A DNA stretch of 64,000 nucleotides from Rickettsiales bacterium (GTDB lineage Bacteria > Pseudomonadota > Alphaproteobacteria > G027485855): the NCBI GenBank assembly GCA_027485855.1, contig JAIXQD010000008.1, positions 119,490 through 183,489 of the forward strand, given 5' to 3'. The notes under the pieces were generated by a model that was not told the origin of the DNA, made no database searches, and was given only the letters and a program-made list of their open reading frames with translations. How positions within the stretch are numbered: the first letter of the stretch is position 1; each line of letters begins with the position of its first letter. Positions 17,176 through 26,673 of this stretch are shown in pieces. The translations under genes and the position numbers were made by a program.

Positions 17176-17803
17176 TGGCCACATCCGGCATGTCGTCGTT
17201 AAGTTCGGTTTGCATCTGCCGCAATGTTTCGGTGGCTTTAGCGGCACGCTGCGTATTAATCATGGCAATTTCGCCGCTGATCTCAGCGCCAGCTTGCACT
17301 TCAAGCTCGGCATAACGAATGCTGCCAGCAATGCGCCCTGTTGCACGCACCGTTAGCCTGCCGCGCACCGTCAGCTCGCCCTCAAAGCGACCGGCGATAA
17401 TGGCTTCGTCAATTTCAACCGCGCCACGAAACACGCCTGTTTCGCTCACTTCAAGGGTGCGGCCGCCTTTAAGCTTGGCCTGCACGGTGCCTTCAACCAC
17501 CAGCACATCGCAGGCGGCAATTTCGCCGGCAAGAGTAATGTCACGACCAACGGTGAGTTTGCGCTGCTCATTGGCAGCATCGGCTTTTTTGCCAAAGGCC
17601 ATGGGGTTGTTGCGCGGCGCTGCAGCGTTGCTGTTGCGGGCGGCTTGTGCTTGAGCGCTCATGGGGGTGGCCACGCGTGTTTCAATTTTGGCTTCGGTTT
17701 TTATCTCTGGGCGCGCTTCGCTGGGGCTTTCATTCATCATGGCGCGGCTGCGGGCTTTTTCAATTTTTTCGGCGGTGTCAGATTGAGGTTTGCGACCAAA
17801 CAT
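17168..17803 (-). CDS. Bactofilin family cytoskeletal protein
   Basis: Polymer-forming protein. The core (about 90-185) is a right-handed beta helix of short repeats: ITLAGEIAACDVLVVEGTV, AVEIDEAIIAGRFEGELTV and GRIAGSIRYAELEV. The N-terminal 85 residues are charged and Ala/Asn-rich, probably disordered, and the C-terminus is a short helix. Bactofilins form filaments that place cell-wall or polar proteins; in Caulobacter they recruit a PBP to the stalk. It has no membrane segment. The start follows a reasonable upstream region; length is 211 residues. Confidence 0.88.
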   Translation of the reverse strand: MFGRKPQSDTAEKIEKARSRAMMNESPSEARPEIKTEAKIETRVATPMSAQAQAARNSNAAAPRNNPMAFGKKADAANEQRKLTVGRDITLAGEIAACDVLVVEGTVQAKLKGGRTLEVSETGVFRGAVEIDEAIIAGRFEGELTVRGRLTVRATGRIAGSIRYAELEVQAGAEISGEIAMINTQRAAKATETLRQMQTELNDDMPDVANG

Positions 17804-17979
17804 GTGCGTGCTCCTAAAAAGAGATTGTAAAACAGTAATTATTGCGCTTCTAGCACGATATTGCGGCTTTCTGCAACCATCTTGCAGTTAAAACTTGGCG
17901 AAAAGCAGCGCCTCAGGCAAAATTAACCATTAGGCATCATAATAACTGCGCCTTTAAGTGCCGCCTTTTGGAGAAAAAT

Positions 17980-18972
17980 ATGCATACACAATATGCCGTT
18001 GTTGGCATTGGCAATGCCATGGTCGATGTGCTCACGCAATGCGATGACAGCTTTTTGCAGCAGCAGCAACTAACCAAAGGCGCGATGCGTCTTATTGACG
18101 AGGCCGAGGCCGAGCGTCTTTATGCGCAAATGGGCGTGGGCATGGAATCGTCCGGCGGCAGTGCCGGCAACACCATTGCGGGCTTAGCCAGTCTGGGCTG
18201 CAAAACAGCTTTTATTGGCCGCGTGCGCGATGACCAGCTGGGTCGTGTTTATGCGCACGATCTTGCGGCACAGGGCGTTCATTTTGCCCGCGGCCCCCTT
18301 AACCACGGGCCCGCCACGGGGCGCTGCCTTATTATGGTCACGCCTGATGCACAGCGCACCATGAATACTTATTTGGGCGCGGGCGCCGATCTTGCCGCCA
18401 GCGACGTTGACCCCGCCATTATTCAAGCAGCCCAGCTGGTTTATATGGAGGGCTATTTATTTGACCGCGACCCCGCCAAAGGCGCTTATTTTGCAGCGGC
18501 CGAGCTGGCACACGCAGCTGGGCGCAATGTGGCTTTGTCGCTGTCAGATAGTTTTTGTGTTGAGCGGCATTTCGATGATTTTCATGCGCTGTTGCGTGGT
18601 CATGTCGATATTTTATATGCCAATGAGCAAGAGCTATTAGCTCTTTATCCGGGGCAAAGTTGGGACGCCGCCGCAAGGCTGGTGGCCAAAACTGTGCGCG
18701 TGGCGGTGCTCACCAAAGGCGCTAAGGGCGCAACCATTATTAGTGGTGAGCAAAGTATTGCGGTGGCAGCAGAGCCGCTTGCAAAATTGGTTGATACAAC
18801 GGGCGCAGGCGATTTATTTGCCGCAGGCTTTTTAGCAGGGCTCACACAAAACCGCCCCTTGCCTGAATGTGGCCGCATGGGCGCCTTATGTGCGGCAGAA
18901 ATTATCAGCCATTTTGGCGCTCGCCCGCAAACCAATTTGCAGCGCTTGGTTTCAGGGAAAATGGCCGCCTAA
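17980..18972 (+). CDS. PfkB-family sugar/adenosine kinase
   Basis: Ribokinase-fold kinase of 330 residues. GGSAGNTIAGLASLG near the N-terminus and DTTGAGDLFAAGFLAGL (anion hole and catalytic Asp) near the C-terminus are the two PfkB signatures. Overall it resembles the alphaproteobacterial proteins annotated as adenosine kinase; the substrate is inferred only. The ATG at 17980 has a GGAG Shine-Dalgarno, better than the upstream TTG at 17968. The stop overlaps the next gene's start by one base. Confidence 0.88.
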   Translation: MHTQYAVVGIGNAMVDVLTQCDDSFLQQQQLTKGAMRLIDEAEAERLYAQMGVGMESSGGSAGNTIAGLASLGCKTAFIGRVRDDQLGRVYAHDLAAQGVHFARGPLNHGPATGRCLIMVTPDAQRTMNTYLGAGADLAASDVDPAIIQAAQLVYMEGYLFDRDPAKGAYFAAAELAHAAGRNVALSLSDSFCVERHFDDFHALLRGHVDILYANEQELLALYPGQSWDAAARLVAKTVRVAVLTKGAKGATIISGEQSIAVAAEPLAKLVDTTGAGDLFAAGFLAGLTQNRPLPECGRMGALCAAEIISHFGARPQTNLQRLVSGKMAA

Positions 18973-19913
18973 TGATAAGACGTTTTTTTCAGCTCATCTT
19001 TGCGGCAATATTGCTTTCGCTGCCATTGCTGCCACTGCATGCGCTGTTTAAGGCCGAGCTTAATTATCATTTAGCCATTTGTGTTTTAGCGGCAGTGGCA
19101 ATTTATTTGGTGGTCTTTACCGCCGACCGGCGCGGCCTTAGTCAAAATGCTTTGGCCTTGTTGTTACTTTTTGCGTTAAGTTTATTTGGTGGCACAAGGT
19201 TGTTTTATGATGAAGCACCGGTTTATCGCGACCTTGCCGACCCTGGCATTGGCGGGGTGAGCTTGCGCAGCGAAGCCGACCTTATGGCTTTCCGACATGT
19301 GGCGCGTGAAAGCTATTGGCTGCAACAATTAGGCCTTCGCCCCAACTACACCGATTTTTACCGCGAGTGCCTGAATGGCCATAATCCGCAATTGGCGGTG
19401 TCTTATCAGCAGAGCCGTGTGGCACAATCAACCTTCGGGCAGGCGCTGACCAACACCTGGCACGCCGAAAAAGATATTGAAGCCATTTTAGCGCGGTGCA
19501 GCTCGGTTGAAAGCATCGAGGCCGCTTATGGTTTTAACTATGAGCAAGAATTACGCGACCAACTTAAGCAAGTGCAAAAAGTTTTGCGCATCACCACTGC
19601 GGCTGATTTTGATTTAGCCGATTGTCAGCAACATGGGCTGTGTGACAATCTTGATGATGTGGTGCAATTTGTTATTGGCTATCGCTTTAATGTTCGCGAT
19701 TACGCTTATTACCTGCCTTATGTGCCGCAAGATAAAAGCAAAATTAAAATAAACCCGATGACTTCGGCTGAGGTCACCGCCGACCTTATTGCGCAACTTC
19801 AGCAAGGCGATTTGCGCTACGAAAATGCCTGCAACCAACTGCCGATTTGCTACGCCCTTAAAGAGCGCTATGCCGTGATGAAAAATTACGGCGATTTACT
19901 TAAGCCAGAGTAG
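18972..19913 (+). CDS. Hypothetical membrane protein
   Basis: 313 residues, no family recognised. Three hydrophobic segments lie at the N-terminus (about 5-25, 32-49 and 58-75), followed by a 235-residue hydrophilic domain with four or more Cys, probably on the periplasmic side. A Cys pair (CQQHGLC) and another (CNQLPIC) may form disulfides. The start at 18972 is coupled to the kinase gene (TAATG). The 3' end overlaps the convergent copA by 14 bases. Confidence 0.7.
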   Translation: MIRRFFQLIFAAILLSLPLLPLHALFKAELNYHLAICVLAAVAIYLVVFTADRRGLSQNALALLLLFALSLFGGTRLFYDEAPVYRDLADPGIGGVSLRSEADLMAFRHVARESYWLQQLGLRPNYTDFYRECLNGHNPQLAVSYQQSRVAQSTFGQALTNTWHAEKDIEAILARCSSVESIEAAYGFNYEQELRDQLKQVQKVLRITTAADFDLADCQQHGLCDNLDDVVQFVIGYRFNVRDYAYYLPYVPQDKSKIKINPMTSAEVTADLIAQLQQGDLRYENACNQLPICYALKERYAVMKNYGDLLKPE

Positions 19914-22074
19914 TGGGCGGGGTTGGCTGCGCGTTTATTTTTAAGCGGCGCAGTCTTAAAGCATTACCCACCACACAAAGCGATGAGGCGGCCATGGCTG
20001 CCCCCGCCACTGCGGGCGATAAATGCCCCAATGCCGCCAGCGGCAGGCCCAGCACATTAAAGATAAAAGCAAAAAACAGATTTTGCCGTGCGATGCGCCG
20101 CGTGGCCTTCGCCAACAGCAGCGCATAAGGTAAAAGCCATAAATCGGGGCGCAATAAAACCAAACCAGCATGATTGCGCGCCAGCTCGGCACCACTGCCC
20201 ATGGCGATACCCACATCGGCCGCAGTGAGGGCGGCGGCATCATTAACGCCATCGCCCAGCATAACAGTTTTGTGCCCCGCGGCGACGAGCGCCGCAAGAC
20301 GCTCGGCTTTTTGTGCCGGCAATAAGCCATGTTCGGCGCGGTCAATTTTAAGCGTGGCGGCTAAGCTATTAACAATAACTGCAAGGTCGCCCGACAAAAT
20401 CTGTGTGTGGTAATGATGTTGGTGCAACCATGCCACAACATCGGCCGCTTCAGTGCGCACGCTGTCGGCCAGTGCCATAATGGCCGCCCGCTGGCCCGTG
20501 GCGCTCGCTAAAAAAACTAAACTATAGCCGTTATTTTGCCATTGCTGCGCTGTGTGCTGCAAAGCCTCAGCCAGCACAATGCCTTGTTCTTGCAACAGCG
20601 CCGCACTGCCCAGCCAATAACGCTGGCCCGCAACCATGGCTGAAAGGCCGCGCCCCGGCAGGCTGCGGCGGTTTTCAGCTATAGGAATATTTTCTTTATT
20701 TGCCGCCATAATGGCCTGTGCCAAAGGGTGCGGGCTGCCGCTGGCAAGGCTGGCGGCCAGCGCCAATGCCGTGGCCGCGTCCATGCCATGTGTTTCTATG
20801 GCAATAAAGGCGGGTGTGCCGCGGGTCAGTGTGCCGGTTTTATCAAAAGCAACATGTGTTGCGCCCGCCAGTTTTTCGAGAGCCGCGGCATCGGCCACTA
20901 ACAGGCCATTTTGCGCAGCGCGCCCTGTTGCCACCAGCATGGCCAGTGGCGTTGCCAGCCCCAAAGCACAAGGGCAGGCCAGCACCAAAATAGCCACAGC
21001 GCGCAACAGCGCGGCATCAAAGCCAAGCCCATAAAGCCACCAAAATAACAACACCAGCAAGGCCAGCAGCAAAATGGCGGGCACAAACCAAGCGCTGATT
21101 TTATCGGCCATTTGTTGCAAAGGCGCTTTATGGGCTTGGGCTTGCTCTATCAGTGTGGCCATTTGTTGCAATTGGCTATTATCGTCGGTGGCGGTGACGC
21201 GCAAAAGTAATTCGCCCTCATTATTAAGGCTGCCGGCAAAAACCTTGTCGCCCACGGCAATGGAGCGGGGGCGGCTTTCGCCCGTAAGCGCGCTTTCATC
21301 AAGGCTGGCTTCGGTTAGTGCAATACCATCGGCCGGCAGACGCGCAAAAGCAGGCACGCGCAAAATATCACCAAGGGCGATATCGCGGCGGGCAATGGTT
21401 TGGCTTGCTTGGCCCAGCAGTTTTTCGGCTTGCTCGGGCAAAAATGTATCGAGCAGGCGTAAGCTATCAACCGCTTTTTTGCGGGCGGCGAGCTCCCAAT
21501 ATTTGCCCAAAGCCACAAGGCTGGCCACCATGGCCGCCGTTTCAAAATAAAGCGCGGGGTTATTTTGCTGCCAATGCCACAGTGACAAGCCATAGGCCGC
21601 ACTGGTGCCAAGACAAACCAGCACATCCATATTGGGGGCGCGCGCAAGGCAGGCTTTATAAGCGCCCTTATAAAAAGGTGCGCCCAACCAAAACAGCACC
21701 AGCCCCGCAAGCACGGCCTGCACTAAAGGCGGCGGCATAAAATGCCACCCCAAGAAAGCAGTAAGCATGGGGAGGGCTAGCGGGGCTGTAAGCACCAGCA
21801 TTAAGACCACACGCCACAATGCCCAAATTGCGGGCGGCGCGCTATTTTGCAGGTGTGGGCGAGCCTTGCCTTGCGGCGCTTCGGTTGCGCCATAGCCCGC
21901 GGCGGTGACGGCGGTTATCAGCTGGGCGGCTGTGGCAGTGCCCTCAATTTTTGCCCAATTTAATGCAAGGCTTACTTGTGCGTCCGTTGTGCCCGGCACG
22001 GCCAGTAGGGCTTTTTCAACACGATTAACGCAGCCAGCACAAGACATGCCATTGATTGTAAGAAATATCGCCAT
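19900..22074 (-). CDS. copA: Copper-translocating P-type ATPase
   Basis: P1B-type ATPase that exports Cu(I) across the inner membrane. It has one N-terminal heavy-metal domain (GMSCAGCV, Cys12 and Cys15), a CPC ion-binding motif (VLACPCALGLATP), the phosphorylated Asp in DKTGTLT and the hinge GDGVNDAAAL. Length is 724 residues with about eight membrane segments. The first metal-binding domain is followed by the SPH-type motif (GSPHPLAQAI) of the nucleotide domain. A DUF305 gene, a family often linked to copper, lies divergent upstream. Confidence 0.94.
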   Translation of the reverse strand: MAIFLTINGMSCAGCVNRVEKALLAVPGTTDAQVSLALNWAKIEGTATAAQLITAVTAAGYGATEAPQGKARPHLQNSAPPAIWALWRVVLMLVLTAPLALPMLTAFLGWHFMPPPLVQAVLAGLVLFWLGAPFYKGAYKACLARAPNMDVLVCLGTSAAYGLSLWHWQQNNPALYFETAAMVASLVALGKYWELAARKKAVDSLRLLDTFLPEQAEKLLGQASQTIARRDIALGDILRVPAFARLPADGIALTEASLDESALTGESRPRSIAVGDKVFAGSLNNEGELLLRVTATDDNSQLQQMATLIEQAQAHKAPLQQMADKISAWFVPAILLLALLVLLFWWLYGLGFDAALLRAVAILVLACPCALGLATPLAMLVATGRAAQNGLLVADAAALEKLAGATHVAFDKTGTLTRGTPAFIAIETHGMDAATALALAASLASGSPHPLAQAIMAANKENIPIAENRRSLPGRGLSAMVAGQRYWLGSAALLQEQGIVLAEALQHTAQQWQNNGYSLVFLASATGQRAAIMALADSVRTEAADVVAWLHQHHYHTQILSGDLAVIVNSLAATLKIDRAEHGLLPAQKAERLAALVAAGHKTVMLGDGVNDAAALTAADVGIAMGSGAELARNHAGLVLLRPDLWLLPYALLLAKATRRIARQNLFFAFIFNVLGLPLAALGHLSPAVAGAAMAASSLCVVGNALRLRRLKINAQPTPPTTLA

Positions 22075-22162
22075 GGCTTAATTAACCATTTTATGCAGAT
22101 AAAATCTACGCAAGTTAAAGGCTGTGGCTTTACAGCATGGCTTTGGGGGGGTATCAAATAAG

Positions 22163-22176
22163 CTTAACCTGTTAAG
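22163..22176. promoter_or_regulatory. 14-bp dyad between copA and the DUF305 gene
   Basis: CTTAAC-CT-GTTAAG is a perfect inverted repeat, 31 bases before the DUF305 start in the divergent intergenic region. It could be an operator for the copper genes. It does not look like the CueR consensus I know. Confidence 0.35.
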
Positions 22177-22206
22177 GCCTATCTTGTTCAATAAGAGGAG
22201 ACGCAC

Positions 22207-22653
22207 ATGTTCGCGCTATTAATTCCGGTCATTTTGGGTGCTGCCGTTATTGCAGGGGCCGATGCACAAACAAGCACCACACCCGGCGGCAAACCCGGCG
22301 AAAGCCATTTGCAAAGCCATAGCGAGCCTGTGGCTGCGGCCAAAGCGGCAAAACCGACTGAAGAAACTAAGACTGCAACTACGGCCTCAACCTCGGCCTC
22401 AACCAAGGCTTTGCAAGCGGCTAATCATAAAATGCATGCGCAGATGGATATTGCCTATACCGGCAATGCCGATGTTGATTTTATTCGTGGCATGATTCCG
22501 CATCATCAAGGCGCGATTGATACCGCTAAAATTGTGCTGAAATATGGCTCAGACCCGATGGTGCTGCAATTGGCGCAAGATATTGTTGGCGCGCAAACCG
22601 CCGAGATAGAATATATGCGCGCCTGGCTTAAAGAGCGCGGCCTCAAAGAGTAG
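22207..22653 (+). CDS. DUF305 periplasmic protein (copper-associated)
   Basis: 148 residues. A signal peptide (MFALLIPVILGAAVIAGADA) is followed by a low-complexity Ala/Thr/Lys linker and a C-terminal DUF305 domain: FIRGMIPHHQGAIDTAKIVL, with further Met, His and acidic residues that suit metal binding. Family members often sit in copper-resistance clusters, and copA is divergent next door. A GAGGAG Shine-Dalgarno precedes the ATG. Confidence 0.87.
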   Translation: MFALLIPVILGAAVIAGADAQTSTTPGGKPGESHLQSHSEPVAAAKAAKPTEETKTATTASTSASTKALQAANHKMHAQMDIAYTGNADVDFIRGMIPHHQGAIDTAKIVLKYGSDPMVLQLAQDIVGAQTAEIEYMRAWLKERGLKE

Positions 22654-22657
22654 CTTG

Positions 22658-23611
22658 CTACTTCGGGCGGCGCTTATCGGCCAGCACGCATAAATATTCA
22701 AGCGCAATTTGTGCGCCCGCAAGGGCCGTGATGGCGGCGGCGTCATAGGCAGGCGCTACTTCCATAACATCCATGCCGCGAATATCAAATTCACCAAGGC
22801 CTCGAATAATTTCTAGCGCCTGATGGCTTGAAAGCCCACCCGGCACCGGCGTGCCAGTACCCGGCGCAAAGGCAGGGTCAAGGCAATCAATATCAAAGCT
22901 TAAATAGGCGGGGCGGTTGCCTACCACGCGCTTAATTTCGCTTAAAACTTTAGCCACGCCATGCGCATGCACATATTGTGCGTCCAGCACGGTAAAGCCA
23001 TGTTTCAGGCTTTCATGGTAGGTGCGCAGGCCAATTTGCACCGAGTGTTTGGTGTCGATAATGCCTTCGCGGTGGGCTTCAAAAAACATTTTGCCATGAT
23101 CGAGTGTGCCGGGGTCGCTATCGTCGGTATCGCTATGGGCATCAAAGTGAATAAGCGACAGGGCGCCATGTTTTTCGGCCATGGCGCGCAGTAAGGGCAG
23201 GCTGGCAAAATGATCGCCGCCAAGGCTCAGCATAAAAGCGCCCGATTGCACAATGGGGCGCACCGCGGCGGTGATTTGTGCCGGAATTTTCTCTGGGCGG
23301 GCATGGTCGAAGGGTGTGTCGCCATAATCAATCACGCTTAGATAATCGAACGGGTCAAAGCCCCAAGGCCATTGCGGGCCCCAAGCCAGCTGCGCGCTTT
23401 CAGCCCGAATGGCGCGTGGGCCAAAACGTGCGCCTGGGCGGTTGCTGGTGGCTAAATCGAAGGGCACACCCACAATGGCCACATCAACACCTGCCAGCTC
23501 TTTGGTATATTTGCGGCGCATAAAACTGGTGATGCCAGCAAAGCTGTCCTCAACAATGGTGCCCTTCAGATTTTGCCGACGAATGGCCTCGTCATTGCCT
23601 TGCTGTGCCAT
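22658..23611 (-). CDS. speB: Agmatinase family ureohydrolase
   Basis: Binuclear manganese enzyme, probably agmatine to putrescine plus urea. Metal ligands are in GGDHFASLP, IHFDAHSDTDDSD and SFDIDCLDPAFAPGTGTP. Length is 317 residues. Related arginase-fold enzymes (guanidinobutyrase, guanidinopropionase) cannot be excluded by motif. It follows gmhA after one base on the same strand. Confidence 0.9.
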   Translation of the reverse strand: MAQQGNDEAIRRQNLKGTIVEDSFAGITSFMRRKYTKELAGVDVAIVGVPFDLATSNRPGARFGPRAIRAESAQLAWGPQWPWGFDPFDYLSVIDYGDTPFDHARPEKIPAQITAAVRPIVQSGAFMLSLGGDHFASLPLLRAMAEKHGALSLIHFDAHSDTDDSDPGTLDHGKMFFEAHREGIIDTKHSVQIGLRTYHESLKHGFTVLDAQYVHAHGVAKVLSEIKRVVGNRPAYLSFDIDCLDPAFAPGTGTPVPGGLSSHQALEIIRGLGEFDIRGMDVMEVAPAYDAAAITALAGAQIALEYLCVLADKRRPK

Positions 23612-23612
23612 G

Positions 23613-24188
23613 TTACAAACTCATTTCTTGTTCAATTGCGCCAATCAGGCTTTGCCCGAGCATAATATGCATTTCTTGAATGCGGGCGGTGGTGGTGCTG
23701 GGCACCGTCAGCAACACATCGCACAGGGGCGGCAACTGCCCGCCAGTGCCACCGGTAAGGCCCACAGTAATAAGCCCCATGCTTTTTGCCTGCTGCAAAG
23801 CCTGCAGCACATTGGCGCTTTTGCCGCTGGTGGAAATGCCAATCGCCATGTCGCCCTTACGCGCCAAAGCCTCAATCTGCCGCGAGAATATATGCTCGAA
23901 ACCGAAATCATTGCCGCAGGCCGTAAGTGCCGATGTGTCGGTGGTGAGGGCGATGCTGCGCAGCGCCCGCCGCGGGTTTTTATATTTTATGGTCAGCTCG
24001 GTTGCTAAATGCTGTGCATCGGCCGCACTGCCACCATTACCAAACCAAAACAGAGTGCCGCCAGCCTGCAAACAGCCAATGGCCGCATGGGCCCAATCAA
24101 CAAAAGGCTGGGCCAGCGATTGCCGTGTTGCAGCAAAAACTTGCTCATGTTCGGCAAATTCGGCGGTAATAAAATTGTGCAAGCTCAT
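23613..24188 (-). CDS. gmhA: Phosphoheptose isomerase (SIS domain)
   Basis: Sugar isomerase converting sedoheptulose 7-phosphate to D-glycero-D-manno-heptose 7-phosphate for LPS core. NGGSAADAQHLATEL and the GISTSGKSANVLQAL loop are typical of GmhA; zinc-ligand His residues are present (QHLATE and near the C-terminus MHIMLGQ). Length is 191 residues. A TTGTAG-16-TTAAAA promoter sits 7 bases before the ATG, giving near-leaderless geometry. It is divergent from the malic enzyme gene. Confidence 0.9.
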   Translation of the reverse strand: MSLHNFITAEFAEHEQVFAATRQSLAQPFVDWAHAAIGCLQAGGTLFWFGNGGSAADAQHLATELTIKYKNPRRALRSIALTTDTSALTACGNDFGFEHIFSRQIEALARKGDMAIGISTSGKSANVLQALQQAKSMGLITVGLTGGTGGQLPPLCDVLLTVPSTTTARIQEMHIMLGQSLIGAIEQEMSL

Positions 24189-24246
24189 GTGACTGTTTTA
24201 ATGCATCTTGGCATTTGCTACAAGGGGAGCCAGCAAAGGATAAATC

Positions 24247-26547
24247 ATGAGCGAACAATTTAGCGAAAAGCCCAACCATATCAGCGACCGCCGCGTCACC
24301 GACGAAGAGGCGCTGTATATGCACCAATATCCGCAGCCCGGTAAGCTTGAGATAAAACCAACCAAGCCCCTTACCACGCAGCGCGATTTGGCCTTGGCTT
24401 ATTCACCTGGGGTGGCGGTGCCTTGCCTTAAAATTGCCGAGGACCCCGCTTGCGCTTATGACTATACCTCACGCGGCAATATGGTTGCGGTGATTTCAAA
24501 CGGCACAGCCGTGTTGGGCTTGGGTGATTTGGGTGCCTTAGCCAGCAAGCCCGTGATGGAGGGCAAGGCCGTTTTATTTAAGCGCTTTGCCGATGTGGAT
24601 TCTATCGACCTTGAAGTTGATACCAGCGATGTTGACGCTTTTATTAATTGCGTGCGTTACCTTGGCCCCAGCTTTGGCGGCATTAATCTTGAAGATATCA
24701 AAGCGCCCGATTGTTTTATTATTGAGCAGCGCCTGCGCGAGCTTATGGATATCCCCATTTTCCACGACGACCAGCATGGCACCGCCATTATTGCCGCCGC
24801 TGGCCTTATCAATGCCTGTGCACTAACCGGCCGCAAACTGGCCGATGTCAAAATGGTGGTCAATGGCGCGGGTGCGGCAGGCATTGCTTGCACCGAGCTA
24901 TTTAAGGCGCTGGGCGTGAAGCACAATAATGTGTTGTTGTGCGACACTAAGGGCGTCGTCTATGAAGGCCGCCGCGATGGCATGAACCAATGGAAGTCTG
25001 CCCATGCGGTGCCCACCGAGGCACGCAGCTTGGAAGACGCCATGCGTGGCGCCGATGTATTTATCGGCCTATCCGTTAAGGGCGCTGTTACGGCCGAGAT
25101 GGTGCGCATCATGAATGCCAAGCCGATTATTTTTGCCATGGCCAACCCCGACCCTGAAATCACCCCTGAAGAAGTGCGCGAGATACGGCAAGATGCCATT
25201 ATTGCCACAGGGCGCTCTGATTATCCTAATCAGGTGAATAATGTTTTGGGCTTCCCTTATATTTTCCGTGGTGCGCTCGATGTGCGCGCCCGCACCATTA
25301 ACGAGGAAATGAAAATTGCCGCCGCCCGCGCTTTGGCCGAATTGGCGCGCGCCGATGTACCCGAAGAGGTGGATGCGGCCTATGGCAAGCGTTTGCGCTA
25401 TGGGCCTGAATATATTATTCCGGTGCCTTTCGATCCGCGCTTGATGACCACCGTGCCGGTGGCTGTTGCTAAAGCCGCGATGGAAACGGGCGTGGCGCAA
25501 AAACCATTAGCCGATTTAGAAGCCTATCGCGCCAAATTGCGCTCGCGCACCGATGTGACCTCCGACCGTTTGCAACTTATGTTTACCCGCGTGCAGCAAC
25601 ATCCGCGCCGCGTGGTGTTTGCTGAAGGCGAAGATGAGCGCGCCATTCGGGCGGCTATTGGTTTTCGGGCGGCAGGCTATGGCCACCCCATTTTAATTGC
25701 CCGCGAAGAGCGCGTACAAGCCACACTCAAGCAATTGGGACTTGGCGATATTGAGCCGCTTGAAATTCATAATGCGCGCTTATCGCAGCATAATGCCCGC
25801 TATACCGATTATCTGTTTCGGCGGCATCAGCGGCGCGGCATGTTGCTGCGTGATTGCGAGCGGCAGATCAATCAAAACCGCAATAGCTTTGCTGCAACGA
25901 TGGTGGCTTTGGGCGATGCCGACGCCATGGTGACGGGCCTGACCCGCGCTTTTGCCGTTAGTTTTGAAGATGTGCGGCAAGTGATAGATAGTGTCGGCGA
26001 GGCGCGGGCTTTTGGTTTAAGCCTGTGCATGACCGCAGGGCGCACCGTATTTATTGCCGATACCGCGGTGAATGAATTACCCAGTGCGCAGCAATTAGCG
26101 CATATTGCGCAAGCCGCAGCACAACAAGCGCGGCGTTTGGGTCATGAACCACGCGTGGCGTTTTTAAGCTTTTCTAATTTTGGCCAACCAATGCGCGAGC
26201 GTGCGCGGCATGTGCGTGATGCCGTGGCCATATTAGATAGTCTTGAGCCAGACTTTGAATATGATGGTGAGATGACCGCTGAAGTGGCGCTCGATTATGA
26301 TCTCATGCAGCGGCTTTATCCATTTTGCCGCTTAAAGGCTGCGGCGAATGTGCTGGTAATGCCGGCGCTGCATGCGGCCAATATCGGCGCCAAGCTGCTC
26401 AAGAAAATGAGCGGCGGCACAGTCATTGGCCCGCTGTTGGTAGGTTTGGCTAAACCCGTGCAGATTGTGCCGATGGGCTCAACCGTCAGCGAGGTGATTA
26501 CTGCCGCAGCCTACGCCGCGCATGACTCACTGCGAGACAAAGATTAA
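24247..26547 (+). CDS. maeB: NADP-dependent malic enzyme with PTA-like domain
   Basis: Two-domain enzyme of 766 residues. The N-terminal malic enzyme domain (about 20-430) includes YSPGVAVPCLKIAEDP, FHDDQHGTAIIAAAGLINA and the NAD(P)-binding GAGAAGIACTELF. The C-terminal phosphotransacetylase-like domain (about 440-760) is thought to be regulatory, often binding acetyl-CoA. It decarboxylates malate to pyruvate in the cytoplasm. An AAGGA Shine-Dalgarno precedes the ATG. It is monocistronic. Confidence 0.95.
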   Translation: MSEQFSEKPNHISDRRVTDEEALYMHQYPQPGKLEIKPTKPLTTQRDLALAYSPGVAVPCLKIAEDPACAYDYTSRGNMVAVISNGTAVLGLGDLGALASKPVMEGKAVLFKRFADVDSIDLEVDTSDVDAFINCVRYLGPSFGGINLEDIKAPDCFIIEQRLRELMDIPIFHDDQHGTAIIAAAGLINACALTGRKLADVKMVVNGAGAAGIACTELFKALGVKHNNVLLCDTKGVVYEGRRDGMNQWKSAHAVPTEARSLEDAMRGADVFIGLSVKGAVTAEMVRIMNAKPIIFAMANPDPEITPEEVREIRQDAIIATGRSDYPNQVNNVLGFPYIFRGALDVRARTINEEMKIAAARALAELARADVPEEVDAAYGKRLRYGPEYIIPVPFDPRLMTTVPVAVAKAAMETGVAQKPLADLEAYRAKLRSRTDVTSDRLQLMFTRVQQHPRRVVFAEGEDERAIRAAIGFRAAGYGHPILIAREERVQATLKQLGLGDIEPLEIHNARLSQHNARYTDYLFRRHQRRGMLLRDCERQINQNRNSFAATMVALGDADAMVTGLTRAFAVSFEDVRQVIDSVGEARAFGLSLCMTAGRTVFIADTAVNELPSAQQLAHIAQAAAQQARRLGHEPRVAFLSFSNFGQPMRERARHVRDAVAILDSLEPDFEYDGEMTAEVALDYDLMQRLYPFCRLKAAANVLVMPALHAANIGAKLLKKMSGGTVIGPLLVGLAKPVQIVPMGSTVSEVITAAAYAAHDSLRDKD

Positions 26548-26673
26548 CGATGGTTTAAAAACCTAAAGAATCTTTGCAGCTTTATTTCAGACTTTTTGCG
26601 GTTGTTTTAACAGCTCAGTAACCATGGGCGTTTTAGTCTTTGCATGTCTCACCTCCATCCGAGGAATCGAATC

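Noticed and set aside
26555..26566. GGTTTAAAAACC palindrome after the malic enzyme gene as a terminator
   Set aside because: Too short and AT-rich, with no following T run.
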